Positions 25,463 to 34,185 are shown, counted from the first letter of the stretch. The stretch is 64,000 nt of DNA from SZUA-430 sp965227535 (GCA_965227535.1 OZ245761.1:2170001-2234000), one strand, 5' to 3'. Notes: generated by a model not told the origin, from the letters alone. Translations and numbers: made by a program.

Positions 25463-26428
25463 TTACTGTTGTTGTTGCTGCTGCTGTTGGACCTCGAACG
25501 GGTCCGCGCCCGTGCGTAAAATGCTGCGCGACATTGGCCGCACGACGCGCAGGAAGTCGTCGCGGCGGCGCGGCGTCTGCGCGGGCCGCACGCTCACGGC
25601 CACCGCAAGCTCACTGTTCGCGGGCCCCTTGAACACGCCGCGCACCGGCGGCACGTCGTCGTAGTCGCGTCCGATGGCGACACGAATATGCCGCTCGCCC
25701 GCGATCACGTTGTTCGTCGGATCGAACCCGACCCAACCGCACGACGGGATGAACGCCTCGACCCAAGCATGCGTCGCGTCCGCCGCCGACCGATCGCCCG
25801 CGTCGCGCTTCGTGAACAAATAGCCCGACACATAGCGCGCCGGAATCCCCCAGCCGCGCGCCGCCGCCAGCATGATGTGCGAAAAATCCTGGCACACGCC
25901 CTTGCGCTTCGCGATCGCGACGTCGATGGGCGAGTCCACCTCGGTCTCTTCCGGCGCATAGGCGAACGCGTCGAACACCACGCGCGTCAACCGGCGCAGC
26001 GTCGTCATCGGATCGTCGAATTTCGCAACCCCGCTCTCTTTCAAAAACGCCGCCAGCGCAGGTGTGGCGCGCGCCACGCCGCGATCTTCGAGCATGTCGA
26101 AATACTCGCCCCTCACCTGATCGTTGTTGAGCGCAGCCCACGCCGCCGCGTCCACCCACTCGGGCGGCGCAGGCTGCGGATAGGTCTCGACCTCGGCGTC
26201 GGCCTCGACCGTCAACTCCTGATGCACGCCCGGCACGTCGAAGTGATAGACCGCGTTGCCGAAGTGATCGGTATAGGCCTGCAGCCCCGCGCGCGGATGC
26301 GTCGCCACCTGAAACGACTGCAGGCGTTGCGCCCCGTCGCTCTTCGGCTGCATGTACAGCTGCATCACGCTCTCGCGCACCGGCGCGTCGTAGCGGTAAC
26401 GGGTCACGTGTCGGATCGTGTAGAACAT
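25463..26428 (-). CDS. Transglutaminase-like protein with C-terminal polyglutamine tail
   Basis: 321 residues. The N-terminal beta domain (FYTIRHVTRYRYDAPV) and the transglutaminase core are the arrangement found in bacterial transglutaminase-like proteins. The core has Cys in RKGVCQDFSHIMLAAARGWG, His in DATHAWVEAFIP and Asp in GWVGFDPTNN, the Cys-His-Asp triad. The protein ends in eight glutamines coded by a CAA/CAG run at 25466-25489. It follows the alpha-E gene by 5 bp, with GAGG as the start signal. Together with the ATP-grasp and alpha-E genes it probably modifies a peptide or protein substrate; the substrate is unknown. Confidence 0.9.
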   Translation of the reverse strand: MFYTIRHVTRYRYDAPVRESVMQLYMQPKSDGAQRLQSFQVATHPRAGLQAYTDHFGNAVYHFDVPGVHQELTVEADAEVETYPQPAPPEWVDAAAWAALNNDQVRGEYFDMLEDRGVARATPALAAFLKESGVAKFDDPMTTLRRLTRVVFDAFAYAPEETEVDSPIDVAIAKRKGVCQDFSHIMLAAARGWGIPARYVSGYLFTKRDAGDRSAADATHAWVEAFIPSCGWVGFDPTNNVIAGERHIRVAIGRDYDDVPPVRGVFKGPANSELAVAVSVRPAQTPRRRDDFLRVVRPMSRSILRTGADPFEVQQQQQQQQ

Positions 26429-26433
26429 CGCCT

Positions 26434-27396
26434 CTATCCCGGCAGCAATTCGTCGACGCTATAGCCGACATAGGCGTCGAACACCGCCTGATGGATCTGT
26501 TTGCACGTCTCCTGCGTCGAACGCAGGAAGCCGTCGATGTCGCCCGCCAGCAATTCGTCGACCTGCCCGTAATCGAGACTGGCCTTCAACCGCCCCGCCA
26601 AGCGTTCGGCCTGAAGACGCCGCGTCGTCGACCCGCCTGCGCCCAGATGCCCCAACTCCTCCTGCACGCGATCGACGGAGAACCGGATCGAATGCGGAAA
26701 CTCGGAATCGAAAATCAAAAACTCGGCGATCTTCGCCGGCCGAACGTCGGCCGTGTAAACCTTGCAGTACGCCTCGAACGCCGTGCATTGCTTCAACAGC
26801 GTGAGCCATTCGAAGTAACGCGGCGCTCGCACAGGCACCGGCACATCGTCCGGCAAATTACCGAAATGCAGGTCGAGCAGGCGGCTCACCAAATGCGTCC
26901 GCTCGATGTGCCGGCCCAGCTGAATGAAATGCCACCCCTCCCCGTGCCGCATCGTGGAATCGGTAATGCCCGCAAACAGCAGCAGATCGTTGACGATACT
27001 CTGCAGGAACGGCACCGGCTGCGCATTCCACGCATGCTGAACGTCGTGCGAATGCAGCTTCAGGTGAAGCTTGTTCAACTCCTCCCACATCTCCGTCGAG
27101 ATCAGCTCGCGCACCTGCCGCGCATTGTCGCGCGCCAAGCGGATGCTGGTCATGATGCTGGAAGGGTGCGCCTTATCGAGCGTCAGCTGCCGCGCAATGT
27201 CGATCGGCTGCCCCTCAGGCGCCTCCGTCATCGGCCAAGCCAGCGCACCAACGACGCGGATCCACGCCTCGCCCGCATCTTCCTGCGTTTGATCGAGCAT
27301 CGCCTCGAGCTTAACGGAGAGCACACGCGCGCTGTGCTCAGCCCGCTCCATATAACGTGCGGTCCAGTAGAGCGCGTCCGCGACGCGCGACAGCAT
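26434..27396 (-). CDS. Alpha-E domain protein (DUF403)
   Basis: 320 residues, all-helical. It begins MLSRVADALYWTARYMERAEHSARVL, the typical alpha-E start. The frame is open upstream into antisense of the ATP-grasp gene, which is not coding. ATG at 27396 lies 11 bases after the ATP-grasp stop; a GTG at 27423 overlapping that gene is an alternative. Alpha-E proteins nearly always accompany circularly permuted ATP-grasp and transglutaminase proteins, and their chemistry is unresolved. Confidence 0.9.
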   Translation of the reverse strand: MLSRVADALYWTARYMERAEHSARVLSVKLEAMLDQTQEDAGEAWIRVVGALAWPMTEAPEGQPIDIARQLTLDKAHPSSIMTSIRLARDNARQVRELISTEMWEELNKLHLKLHSHDVQHAWNAQPVPFLQSIVNDLLLFAGITDSTMRHGEGWHFIQLGRHIERTHLVSRLLDLHFGNLPDDVPVPVRAPRYFEWLTLLKQCTAFEAYCKVYTADVRPAKIAEFLIFDSEFPHSIRFSVDRVQEELGHLGAGGSTTRRLQAERLAGRLKASLDYGQVDELLAGDIDGFLRSTQETCKQIHQAVFDAYVGYSVDELLPG

Positions 27397-27407
27397 CCCC
27401 GCGCTGC

Positions 27408-28904
27408 TCAACCAACCACCCACGTGTCTTTCGACCCGCCGCCTTGGCTCGAGTTGACGACCAAGCTTCCGCGCTTCAACGCCACGCGCGTCAACGCGCC
27501 CGGCACCAACCGCGTCTTCTTGCCCGTCAAAATATACGGCCGCAAATCGACGTGCCGCGACTCGATACCCGACCCGATGCAACAAGCCGACGTCGAAAGC
27601 TGGATCGTCGGCTGCGCGATGTAGTTCGCAGGATCGGCTTTCACCTTCTCCGCAAACGCCGCGCGTTCCGACGCGCTCGCATGCGGACCCACAAGCATCC
27701 CATACCCGCCGCTCTCGCCGACGGCCTTCACGACCAACGTGTCGAGATTGGCCAACACATGCTGCAAAGCCTTCGGCTCGCGGCAACGGAACGTCTCAAC
27801 GATCCCGATCAACGGCTCTTCGCCCAGGTAGTACTTGATGATCGCCGGCACATAGGAATAGACGGCCTTATCGTCGGCAACGCCCGTGCCCATCGAGTTC
27901 GCGATGACGACGTTGCCCGCCCGATAGGCGTTCATCAGCCCGGCCAGACCCAAAATGGAATCGTGCCGGAACGCCAGCGGATCAATGAAGTCGTCGTCCA
28001 CGCGGCGATAGATAACGTCAACGCGCTTCACGCCCGACGTCGTGCGCATATAGACGACGTTGTCATGCACCAACAGATCGCGCCCTTCGACGAGTTCGAT
28101 GCCCATCTGGCGCGCCAGGAACGCATGCTCGTAATACGCCGAATTGAAAATGCCCGGCGTCAGCAAAACGATACGCGGTTCATCGCGGAAACCGACAGCC
28201 AGTTCTTTCAGCGTCGTCAACAATTCCTGCGCATAATTGTCGATCGGCCGCACGCTGCACGCCCGATAGAGATCCGGAAACGCACGCCGCACCACTTCGC
28301 GGTTCGCCAGCATGTACGACACGCCCGACGGCACACGCAGATTGTCTTCCAGCACCACAAAGCTGCCGTCTTCACGCCGGATGATGTCCGTACCGCAAAC
28401 GTTGACGTAGGCATCAAGCGGCACCTGCACGCCGCGCATCTGCCGAAGGTAGTGCTTCGATCCGTAGACAAGATCGCGCGGCACGATACCGTCGTTCAAA
28501 ATCTTGCCGTCGTTGTAGACGTCTTTGAGGAACATGTTCAGCGCCGTAATGCGCTGACGCAATCCCGCCTCAAGCTTGTCCCACTCCGCACCCGGAACGA
28601 TGCGCGGCAGAAGATCGGTCGGGATGATCTTCTCCGTCGCCTCTTCGTTGCCGTAGACGGTGAAGGTGATGCCTTGATGCAGGAACGATTGCTCGCACGT
28701 CTGCTGCCGGCGCACGAGCTCTTCGGCGGGCAACATCGTCAGCGTTTCATAGAGACCGGCCGCGTGTGCATGCGGCGTACCGTCGGCGTTGAACATCTCG
28801 TCCCACGCGGCGCCCAGCACATAGTCGGCGAACGGTTTGTCTTGTCCCGGTCGCGCGCGATTGCTCACGATCGTCGGACGTACGCGCGCGCTGGCTGGTT
28901 CCAT
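27408..28904 (-). CDS. Circularly permuted type 2 ATP-grasp protein
   Basis: 498 residues. Blocks RQQTCEQSFLHQGITFTVYG, RDLVYGSKHYLRQMRG, VVLEDNLRVPSGVSYM and VKAVGESGGYGMLVG are those of the DUF404/DUF407 (circularly permuted ATP-grasp) family. A carboxylate-amine/peptide ligase chemistry is expected from the fold. First gene of the three-gene operon; AAGGGGAG precedes its ATG. The C-terminus GGGSKDTWVVG is complete. Confidence 0.92.
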   Translation of the reverse strand: MEPASARVRPTIVSNRARPGQDKPFADYVLGAAWDEMFNADGTPHAHAAGLYETLTMLPAEELVRRQQTCEQSFLHQGITFTVYGNEEATEKIIPTDLLPRIVPGAEWDKLEAGLRQRITALNMFLKDVYNDGKILNDGIVPRDLVYGSKHYLRQMRGVQVPLDAYVNVCGTDIIRREDGSFVVLEDNLRVPSGVSYMLANREVVRRAFPDLYRACSVRPIDNYAQELLTTLKELAVGFRDEPRIVLLTPGIFNSAYYEHAFLARQMGIELVEGRDLLVHDNVVYMRTTSGVKRVDVIYRRVDDDFIDPLAFRHDSILGLAGLMNAYRAGNVVIANSMGTGVADDKAVYSYVPAIIKYYLGEEPLIGIVETFRCREPKALQHVLANLDTLVVKAVGESGGYGMLVGPHASASERAAFAEKVKADPANYIAQPTIQLSTSACCIGSGIESRHVDLRPYILTGKKTRLVPGALTRVALKRGSLVVNSSQGGGSKDTWVVG

Positions 28905-29050
28905 ACGGACGAAATACTCCCCTTAGCTGACTTAGAAGAAGGCAACGGCGGCACGCACAACGTCAACCATATCTAATGCTCATTTGTTGAGCAGTTATGC
29001 TCGAAGCTCGGCCGTTAACGGCCATTCGCTGCAAAGCAGCATTTGCCCTC

Positions 29051-29079
29051 TTGACATATACTAGAACCATTCTAATTAT
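29051..29079 (+). promoter_or_regulatory. ahpC promoter with Fur-family (Irr/ICE-like) palindrome in the spacer
   Basis: TTGACA at 29051-29056 and AATTAT at 29074-29079 are separated by 17 bases, a good sigma-70 spacing. Inside the spacer lies the perfect palindrome TAGAA-CCA-TTCTA (29062-29074). This closely resembles the iron control element bound by Irr (TTTAGAA-N3-TTCTAAA) and, more loosely, PerR/Fur-type sites. Binding there would block RNA polymerase. Confidence 0.65.
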
Positions 29080-29142
29080 CACTCGCACACGCGGCGGGGA
29101 GCCGTAAGATTTACCAACTCACTGATATCTAAGGAGAAATGC

Positions 29143-29682
29143 ATGCTCGGCGTCGGCCAGAAATTCCCGGACTTTGACCTAAAAGCGGTGGTCTCGACGG
29201 ACCCCAAGACGGCGTTCCGCAACATCGGAGCAGGCGACGACGCCGGCAAGTGGAAGGTCGTTTTCTTTTGGCCGAAGGATTTCACTTTCGTCTGCCCGAC
29301 CGAGATCGCCGCGTTCGGCAAATTGAACGGCGACTTCAAGGACCGCGACGCGGTGCTCTACGGCGCCTCGACCGATACGGAGTTCGTCCACCTCGCCTGG
29401 CGTCAAAACCATCCGGACCTGAAGAACCTGCCCTTCCCGATGCTCGCCGACACGAAGCGTGAACTGACCTCGGCGCTTGGCATTCTGGATAAGGACGAGG
29501 GCGTGGCGCAGCGCGCGACCTACATCGTCGACCCGCAAGGCATCATCCGCTTCGTCTACGTGACCGACCTCAGCGTCGGCCGCAACCCGCAGGAAGTTCT
29601 GCGCGTTCTCGATGCTCTTCAGACCGACGAACTCTGTCCCTGCAATTGGAAGAAGGGCGACGACGTCCTGAAGGCGGCCTAA
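29143..29682 (+). CDS. ahpC: AhpC-type 2-Cys peroxiredoxin
   Basis: 179 residues. Peroxidatic Cys51 in FTFVCPTE. The C-terminus has two cysteines (165 and 167) in DELCPCNWKKGD, the pattern of the AhpC group reduced by AhpD as in mycobacteria, rather than the enterobacterial AhpF-linked type. The AhpD gene follows after 3 bp, supporting this. It removes hydrogen and organic peroxides in the cytoplasm. CTAAGGAGA provides the ribosome site. The promoter carries an Irr-like box. Confidence 0.95.
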   Translation: MLGVGQKFPDFDLKAVVSTDPKTAFRNIGAGDDAGKWKVVFFWPKDFTFVCPTEIAAFGKLNGDFKDRDAVLYGASTDTEFVHLAWRQNHPDLKNLPFPMLADTKRELTSALGILDKDEGVAQRATYIVDPQGIIRFVYVTDLSVGRNPQEVLRVLDALQTDELCPCNWKKGDDVLKAA

Positions 29683-29685
29683 GCC

Positions 29686-30249
29686 ATGCATACGTTCGAG
29701 GATCTGAAGAACGCACTGCCCGACGCGGCAAAGGACATCAAACTCAACCTGTCCTCGCTCGCGAACGAAGGCGCCCTGACGGAAATGCAGCGCGCCGGTA
29801 CGTTCATCGTCTCCGCAATGGCCGCGCGCAACGCCCAAGTGTTGCGCGCGATCTTGGCCGAGTTCGCACCCGGGCTGACGAAGGAAGAACTCGCCGCCGT
29901 GCAAAGCGCCGGCGCGATCATGGCAATGAACAACGTCTACTACCGCTTCACGCATCTGGCGTCGTCGCCCGACTACGGACAGATGCCAGCGAAGTTGCGC
30001 ATGAACGCGATGGCAAAGCCCGGCACGGATAAGGCGTCGTTCGAACTCTGGTCGCTCGCCGTCTCCGCCGTGAATGGCTGCGGCATGTGCATCGACAGCC
30101 ACGAAAAGGTCCTGCGCGAACACGGCGTCTCGACCGAAGCGATCCAAGCCGCCGTTCGCATCGCCGCCGTCGTGCAAGCCGCCGCAACGGTTCTCGACAC
30201 CAACGCCGTCTTCGCAGAAATCGGCAACGCCACCCGCGCCGCCGCCTGA
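29686..30249 (+). CDS. ahpD: AhpD alkylhydroperoxidase
   Basis: 187 residues of the CMD superfamily. Active-site CGMCIDSH with Cys132, Cys135 and His139, and the upstream Glu-bearing helix, are complete. It transfers electrons to AhpC and has weak peroxidase activity. The block VLRAILAEFAPGLTKEELAAVQSAGAIMAMNNVYYRF is family typical. It starts 4 bases after the ahpC stop and ends before two hairpins, the second a good terminator. Confidence 0.95.
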   Translation: MHTFEDLKNALPDAAKDIKLNLSSLANEGALTEMQRAGTFIVSAMAARNAQVLRAILAEFAPGLTKEELAAVQSAGAIMAMNNVYYRFTHLASSPDYGQMPAKLRMNAMAKPGTDKASFELWSLAVSAVNGCGMCIDSHEKVLREHGVSTEAIQAAVRIAAVVQAAATVLDTNAVFAEIGNATRAAA

Positions 30250-30258
30250 TTTTCCCGG

Positions 30259-30292
30259 CCCTCGCCCCCCACTCTCTCCTCAGGGGCGAGGG
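30259..30292. repeat. Hairpin after ahpD
   Basis: CCCTCGCCCC (30259-30268) and GGGGCGAGGG (30283-30292) form a perfect 10-bp stem with a 14-base loop directly after the ahpD stop. It lacks a T run, so it is more likely an RNA-stabilising structure than a terminator. Confidence 0.6.
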
Positions 30293-30303
30293 AAACTTCA
30301 AAC

Positions 30304-30332
30304 CGCCGGCTCGCAAGGGTCGGCGTTTTTTT
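30304..30332 (+). terminator. Intrinsic terminator of ahpCD
   Basis: CGCCGGC-TCGCAAGG-GTCGGCG forms a 7-bp stem (one G-U pair) followed by seven T residues (30326-30332). Position and T run make it a standard rho-independent terminator. Confidence 0.85.
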
Positions 30333-30449
30333 GTGCGGCCTGTCACGCTGCGACGCTGGTCACACCCCTGTCCGGTTAAGTCTCCAGCCCCTCTGGAACA
30401 ACCCCCTCCCGAATTCCCAAATCTCGTGCCTCAGCAAAAAGAGGCTCCA

Positions 30450-31003
30450 ATGCCCTCCGCCAATCCCATCAAACAAATTCTGATAGCGGCAGGCCTGACA
30501 ATCACGCTCGCCGCCTGCGAGAGCGAAGCCAAACCGTCCAAGCAAGATCAGATCAAACGCGGCGACTACCTCACCACCGTCATGGTCTGCGGCGACTGCC
30601 ACACGCCCGGCTTCTTCTTCGGCAAACCCGACGAGAGCCAGAAATATGCGGGCAGCGACGTCGGCTTCTTCATCCCAAACCTTGGCTACTTCTACGGCCG
30701 CAACCTGACGCCGGATAAAGAAACCGGCCTGGGCAACTGGAGCGACGAAGAGATCGTGAAGGCGATCCGCACGGGCGAACGCCCCGACGGCCGCATCCTG
30801 TCCCCGAACATGCCGTGGCAAAGTTTCGCAAGCCTGCAAGCCTGAGCGACGACGACGCCTACGCCATCGTGGCGTATCTGCGCACGCTGAAACCGGTCCA
30901 TCGCGAAGCCCCGCCACCGACCGCCCCGGACGCAACGGCGCCTGCTCCGTACCTCGCCGTCACAATGCCCGCCAGAAAATCGGCGGCGGCGACCGCGCCG
31001 TAA
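30450..31003 (+). pseudogene. Monoheme cytochrome c lipoprotein, frameshifted by an 8-bp tandem duplication
   Basis: A lipoprotein signal (LAAC, Cys23) is followed by a class I cytochrome c domain with heme motif CGDCH (Cys47, Cys50, His51) and axial-Met candidate in NMPWQSF (Met121). The frame stops at 30845 after 131 residues. GCAAGCCT is present twice in tandem (30828-30835, 30836-30843). Removing one copy restores a reading ...SFASLSDDDAYAIVAYLRTLKPV... to 31003, that is 181 residues with the missing final helix. So this is a recent disruption or an assembly error. The truncated product keeps heme and Met ligands but probably folds poorly. Related cytochromes pass electrons from periplasmic dehydrogenases. 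Confidence 0.85.
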
Positions 31004-31081
31004 CCCAGCCACACGTCCAGACTTGCCTGCGCACGCGCGCGTCCGCATAAAGACGCGCGCGTCTTGGCGCAGTTGGGGGCT

Positions 31082-32092
31082 TCAGTGGTTGTGTGGCGTG
31101 CGATGGCTGGCGCGATATCCGCGATCCGGTTCTGGATTCTAAATCTCCCAACCCTGTTGCGCCTGACCTGGTTCCCGTTGGCGGTGCTTGCCGCGACGTC
31201 CTACTACTGGACCCACTGGAACAGCCTCACCGAAATCGCACTCATCAAGTCTCGCGAAAACCCCGCTGCCGCGAACGGCATCTTGCTCCTCCCACTGCCG
31301 CAAACCTTAGACGGCACCCTCATCTTCCTGACGCTGCAGCTCATCGCCCTCTCGGCCGCCGCCGTCGCCGTCCATCGTTTCGTCGTGGAAGGCGACCGCA
31401 AACGCGGCGAGTTCTTCGCCTTCGCATTCGGCAAGCACGAACGCGCGTACTTCGTCATGGGCGTCGTCGCCTACGCCCTCATGATCACGCTCATCGCCGG
31501 CCAATACGCAGCCCAACTCACCTGGCCGGACATCAGCACCGACACGATCATCAGCGTCGCCAAACCCTACGCCGAACTCGGCCCCTGGGTTCTATCGATG
31601 TTCGCCTTCCCCGGCGAACTCCCGATCTTCGAAATGCCACCGCTGAACTATGCTCTCTGGGTCGCGCTCGTCATCGCCACGTTCGCGCTCATCATCCGCA
31701 TCGCACCGTGGCCATCGCTCGCCGCAACCGAAGACGCGCCGCTCCGCCACACGCTGGCTCTCACCCGGCACCGCACGCTCACAACCGTCGTCTATTTTGC
31801 CACCATCGCCGCGACAGCCGCGATTGCCATCGCCATCCTCGGTCTTGCGGGCCTCTCAAGCCTCGTCGCCGCCGGCTACCAAGACCTCGGCGCCATCTTC
31901 GCGAGCATAGCGAGCGATGGCGCGAGCGCACCGCGCCACCCGAACATCGAGATTCAAAGCGTCATCGATGGCAGACGCCTCGCCTTTTACCAAGAGATCG
32001 CCCGCTTCATCTCCGGCCTCGTCGGCACAACGCTCGGCGCGACGATCATCAGCCATCTATACTTTGCGCTGCGGAACGAGCCCGCGGCCTAA
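31082..32092 (+). CDS. Polytopic membrane protein of unknown function
   Basis: About 336 residues. Some six hydrophobic segments, for example LTWFPLAVLAATSYYW, LIFLTLQLIALSAAAVAV, FVMGVVAYALMITLIAG and TTVVYFATIAATAAIAIAI. The start is uncertain: GTG 31082 has a GGGGG run before it, ATG 31103 and TTG 31064 are alternatives. I do not recognise the family. Its stop overlaps the AraC-gene stop by 4 bases, tail to tail. No motif suggests an enzyme. Confidence 0.65.
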   Translation, partial: SVVVWRAMAGAISAIRFWILNLPTLLRLTWFPLAVLAATSYYWTHWNSLTEIALIKSRENPAAANGILLLPLPQTLDGTLIFLTLQLIALSAAAVAVHRFVVEGDRKRGEFFAFAFGKHERAYFVMGVVAYALMITLIAGQYAAQLTWPDISTDTIISVAKPYAELGPWVLSMFAFPGELPIFEMPPLNYALWVALVIATFALIIRIAPWPSLAATEDAPLRHTLALTRHRTLTTVVYFATIAATAAIAIAILGLAGLSSLVAAGYQDLGAIFASIASDGASAPRHPNIEIQSVIDGRRLAFYQEIARFISGLVGTTLGATIISHLYFALRNEPAA

Positions 32093-33105
32093 GCGGCAAC
32101 CGCACGCTTGCGCCAAGTCGCAGGCGGCGTACCCATCTCACGCTTGAACGCACGCGCAAACGCGGCCTCGGACTCGTACCCGATGTCGAACGCGATCTGC
32201 CCAACCGTGAGCCGTCCCTCGCGCAGCTTCTGCGCCGCGACCTGCATCCGCCAATTGGTCAGATACTTCATCGGCGGCTGCCCCATCAGATCCAAGAACC
32301 GGTCGGCGAACGCCGAACGCGACATGTGCACCGCCGCCGCCAAATCATCGACCGTCCATTCGCGCGTCACCTGGCTGTGCAACATCCCCAGAGCCCGGCC
32401 GACCGCCGGATCGCGCAGCCCCGCGAGAAAACCTGTCCGCTCCGCCGGCATCGCCGTCAAGTGGCGCCGCACCGCTTCGACGAACAGCAGCTCCGACGTC
32501 TTCGACATAATCGTCGCAGCACCCGGATCGCCGTTCGCAAGCTGCTGCGCGCCGAAGCGGAACGAATGCGACATCCATTCACCGCCCGGCGAGTCCGTCA
32601 GACTGATCTTCATCAGCGACGGCAACGTGGTGATCAACGGCTTCAACTGCTCGTCACCACCCAGAAACCCGCACACCATCATGCAAGGCGCCCCGCCGCC
32701 CCCGTGATCGAGGCGCGAGACGCCGACGCCTTCCGGCGGCGCCACCAAATCCGCTGCCGGTATGGCTTTGACGTCAAGGTCGCTGCCCAACCGATGCTGT
32801 TGATTGTGCGGCAGCAGAATCGCATCCCCTGCCTCCAACTGGCACGGCGCCTCGCCGTCCACCGCAATAAAACAGCGACCTTCGACGATATAGTGAAACG
32901 AAATGACGTAGGCCGGCGGCGTCATGAAAGGCTTGCAAAACTCAGGCGCCACTTTGCCGACGATGCACCAAGGCGCGGTAAACCGGGCGTCGAGAAAGAC
33001 CCCGCCCGTCAACCCTACGACTCGCAATACGTCCGACAACGCATCCATGTGGAGGAAATCACATTCACCTGGCGTTTCGGTCAAGAGGTCCGGTGTCCCG
33101 GTCAT
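32089..33105 (-). CDS. AraC-family transcriptional regulator with cupin sensor domain
   Basis: 338 residues. The N-terminal cupin-type ligand domain (about 20-200; YIVEGRCFIAVDGEAPCQLEAGDAILLPHNQQHRLG) is followed by a C-terminal AraC double helix-turn-helix (about 240-335; DDLAAAVHMSRSAFADRF, TVGQIAFDIGYESEAAFARAFKREMGTPPATWR). The second HTH signature is textbook. It is divergent from the GNAT gene at 33179, a likely target along with itself. A Met at residue 20 is an alternative start. Ligand unknown. Confidence 0.9.
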   Translation of the reverse strand: MTGTPDLLTETPGECDFLHMDALSDVLRVVGLTGGVFLDARFTAPWCIVGKVAPEFCKPFMTPPAYVISFHYIVEGRCFIAVDGEAPCQLEAGDAILLPHNQQHRLGSDLDVKAIPAADLVAPPEGVGVSRLDHGGGGAPCMMVCGFLGGDEQLKPLITTLPSLMKISLTDSPGGEWMSHSFRFGAQQLANGDPGAATIMSKTSELLFVEAVRRHLTAMPAERTGFLAGLRDPAVGRALGMLHSQVTREWTVDDLAAAVHMSRSAFADRFLDLMGQPPMKYLTNWRMQVAAQKLREGRLTVGQIAFDIGYESEAAFARAFKREMGTPPATWRKRAVAA

Positions 33106-33178
33106 TCAGTCAAAGGGTCGGAATTCGTAGATATCCGCGGCACAACGGCACTTCAGCCGGAAAGTCGAGGATTAAGCC

Positions 33179-33748
33179 ATGGTCGCGTTCAAGTTCGAAA
33201 TCGTCGAAGCGGAACACGCATCTGACATCGATCAGGTCGTCGCCCTGCTGCGCGACTACAAGCTTTGGCTGACCCGCCGCTATGCCCCCGAGATGTCGAT
33301 TCTCGACAAGCATTTCGACGAGAACGAATGGCAAAGCGAGCTGGCCGACCTGAAGGGCCACTACGGTGCGCCCTTCGGCGGCATCCTGCTCGCACGCGCG
33401 GACGGCGTGGCGGTCGGCTGCGTCATGCTTCGCGGCATCGGCGAAGACGTGGGCGAGGTCAAGCGCATGTTCGTGCGCCCCGCTTATCACGGCCTCGGCG
33501 TCGCACGCGCCTTGCTGGCAAGGCTCGCGTGCGTCGCCATGCAACGCGGCTACGAAACGCTGCGCCTGGAGACCGGCCCGCGCCAAACCGAAGCGCAGAA
33601 GCTTTACGCCAGCACCGGCTTTCACCGCATCGCGCCGTATCACGCGGTCGCCGGGTGGTTCAAAGCGAACATGCAGTTCTTCGAAGCGCCGGCGCACGTC
33701 GTCGCTGCCGCGAACAACGCGCACGCGCCGATCATCCTCGCGGCCTAA
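33179..33748 (+). CDS. GNAT-family N-acetyltransferase
   Basis: 189 residues. The acetyl-CoA site motif A reads VKRMFVRPAYHGLGVARALLARL (R-x2-G-x-G/A), followed by LRLETGPRQTEAQKLYASTGFHRI, both standard for GNAT. GAGGATTAAGCC precedes the ATG. Divergent from the AraC regulator, possibly controlled by it. The MAPEG gene follows after 11 bp. Substrate unknown. Confidence 0.88.
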   Translation: MVAFKFEIVEAEHASDIDQVVALLRDYKLWLTRRYAPEMSILDKHFDENEWQSELADLKGHYGAPFGGILLARADGVAVGCVMLRGIGEDVGEVKRMFVRPAYHGLGVARALLARLACVAMQRGYETLRLETGPRQTEAQKLYASTGFHRIAPYHAVAGWFKANMQFFEAPAHVVAAANNAHAPIILAA

Positions 33749-33759
33749 GGGAACGTGTC

Positions 33760-34185
33760 GTGACCATACCGCTCTGGGTCTTGCTCGCTTTCGCCATGTG
33801 GACGCTCGCCGTCCTCATGGTGGGCATCGGCATCCGCCGCTGGTCGCTCGTCCTGACGGGCAACGCGCAGCTCACGGATTTTCCGGCAGATACGCCGCAC
33901 GGCACGCCAGCCTACCGCCGCGCCGTGCGGGCACACGCAAACTGCGTCGAGAACCTGCCCGTCTACGGCGCCGTCACGGTCGCTGCCTTCGCGGCGCAAG
34001 CACAAAGCCCCACGATCGACACCCTCGCCCTCGTCTTCATTGCGGCACGCATATGCCAAACGCTGGTGCATATGACATTCGCCGAAACAAACACGACCGT
34101 CATGATCCGATTCCTGTTCTTCCTATCCCAGATCATCGTGATGATCTGGATCGCCGCCGAGGTTGCACGCCATGCACCACTCTAG
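33760..34185 (+). CDS. MAPEG family membrane protein
   Basis: 141 residues starting at GTG with AAGGGA upstream. Four hydrophobic segments. The MAPEG signature is visible as RAHANCVENLPVYGAVTVAAF, with the polar residues of the glutathione-binding helix, and AARICQTLVHM. MAPEG proteins act as trimers in membrane glutathione or lipid metabolism; the bacterial members are mostly uncharacterised. It is close behind the GNAT gene. Confidence 0.85.
   Translation: MTIPLWVLLAFAMWTLAVLMVGIGIRRWSLVLTGNAQLTDFPADTPHGTPAYRRAVRAHANCVENLPVYGAVTVAAFAAQAQSPTIDTLALVFIAARICQTLVHMTFAETNTTVMIRFLFFLSQIIVMIWIAAEVARHAPL

Noticed and set aside
25466..25489. CAA/CAG run as a microsatellite element in its own right
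   Set aside because: It is coding (eight glutamines) and short; noted under the transglutaminase entry.
27357..28976. 539-codon open frame on the plus strand opposite the ATP-grasp gene
   Set aside because: Arg/His-rich, no domain, overlaps a confidently assigned gene on the other strand; a GC-skewed antisense shadow.
31093..33225. 710-codon open frame on the plus strand across the membrane protein and AraC genes
   Set aside because: Arg-rich low-complexity translation with no family features; explained by codon bias of the real genes.
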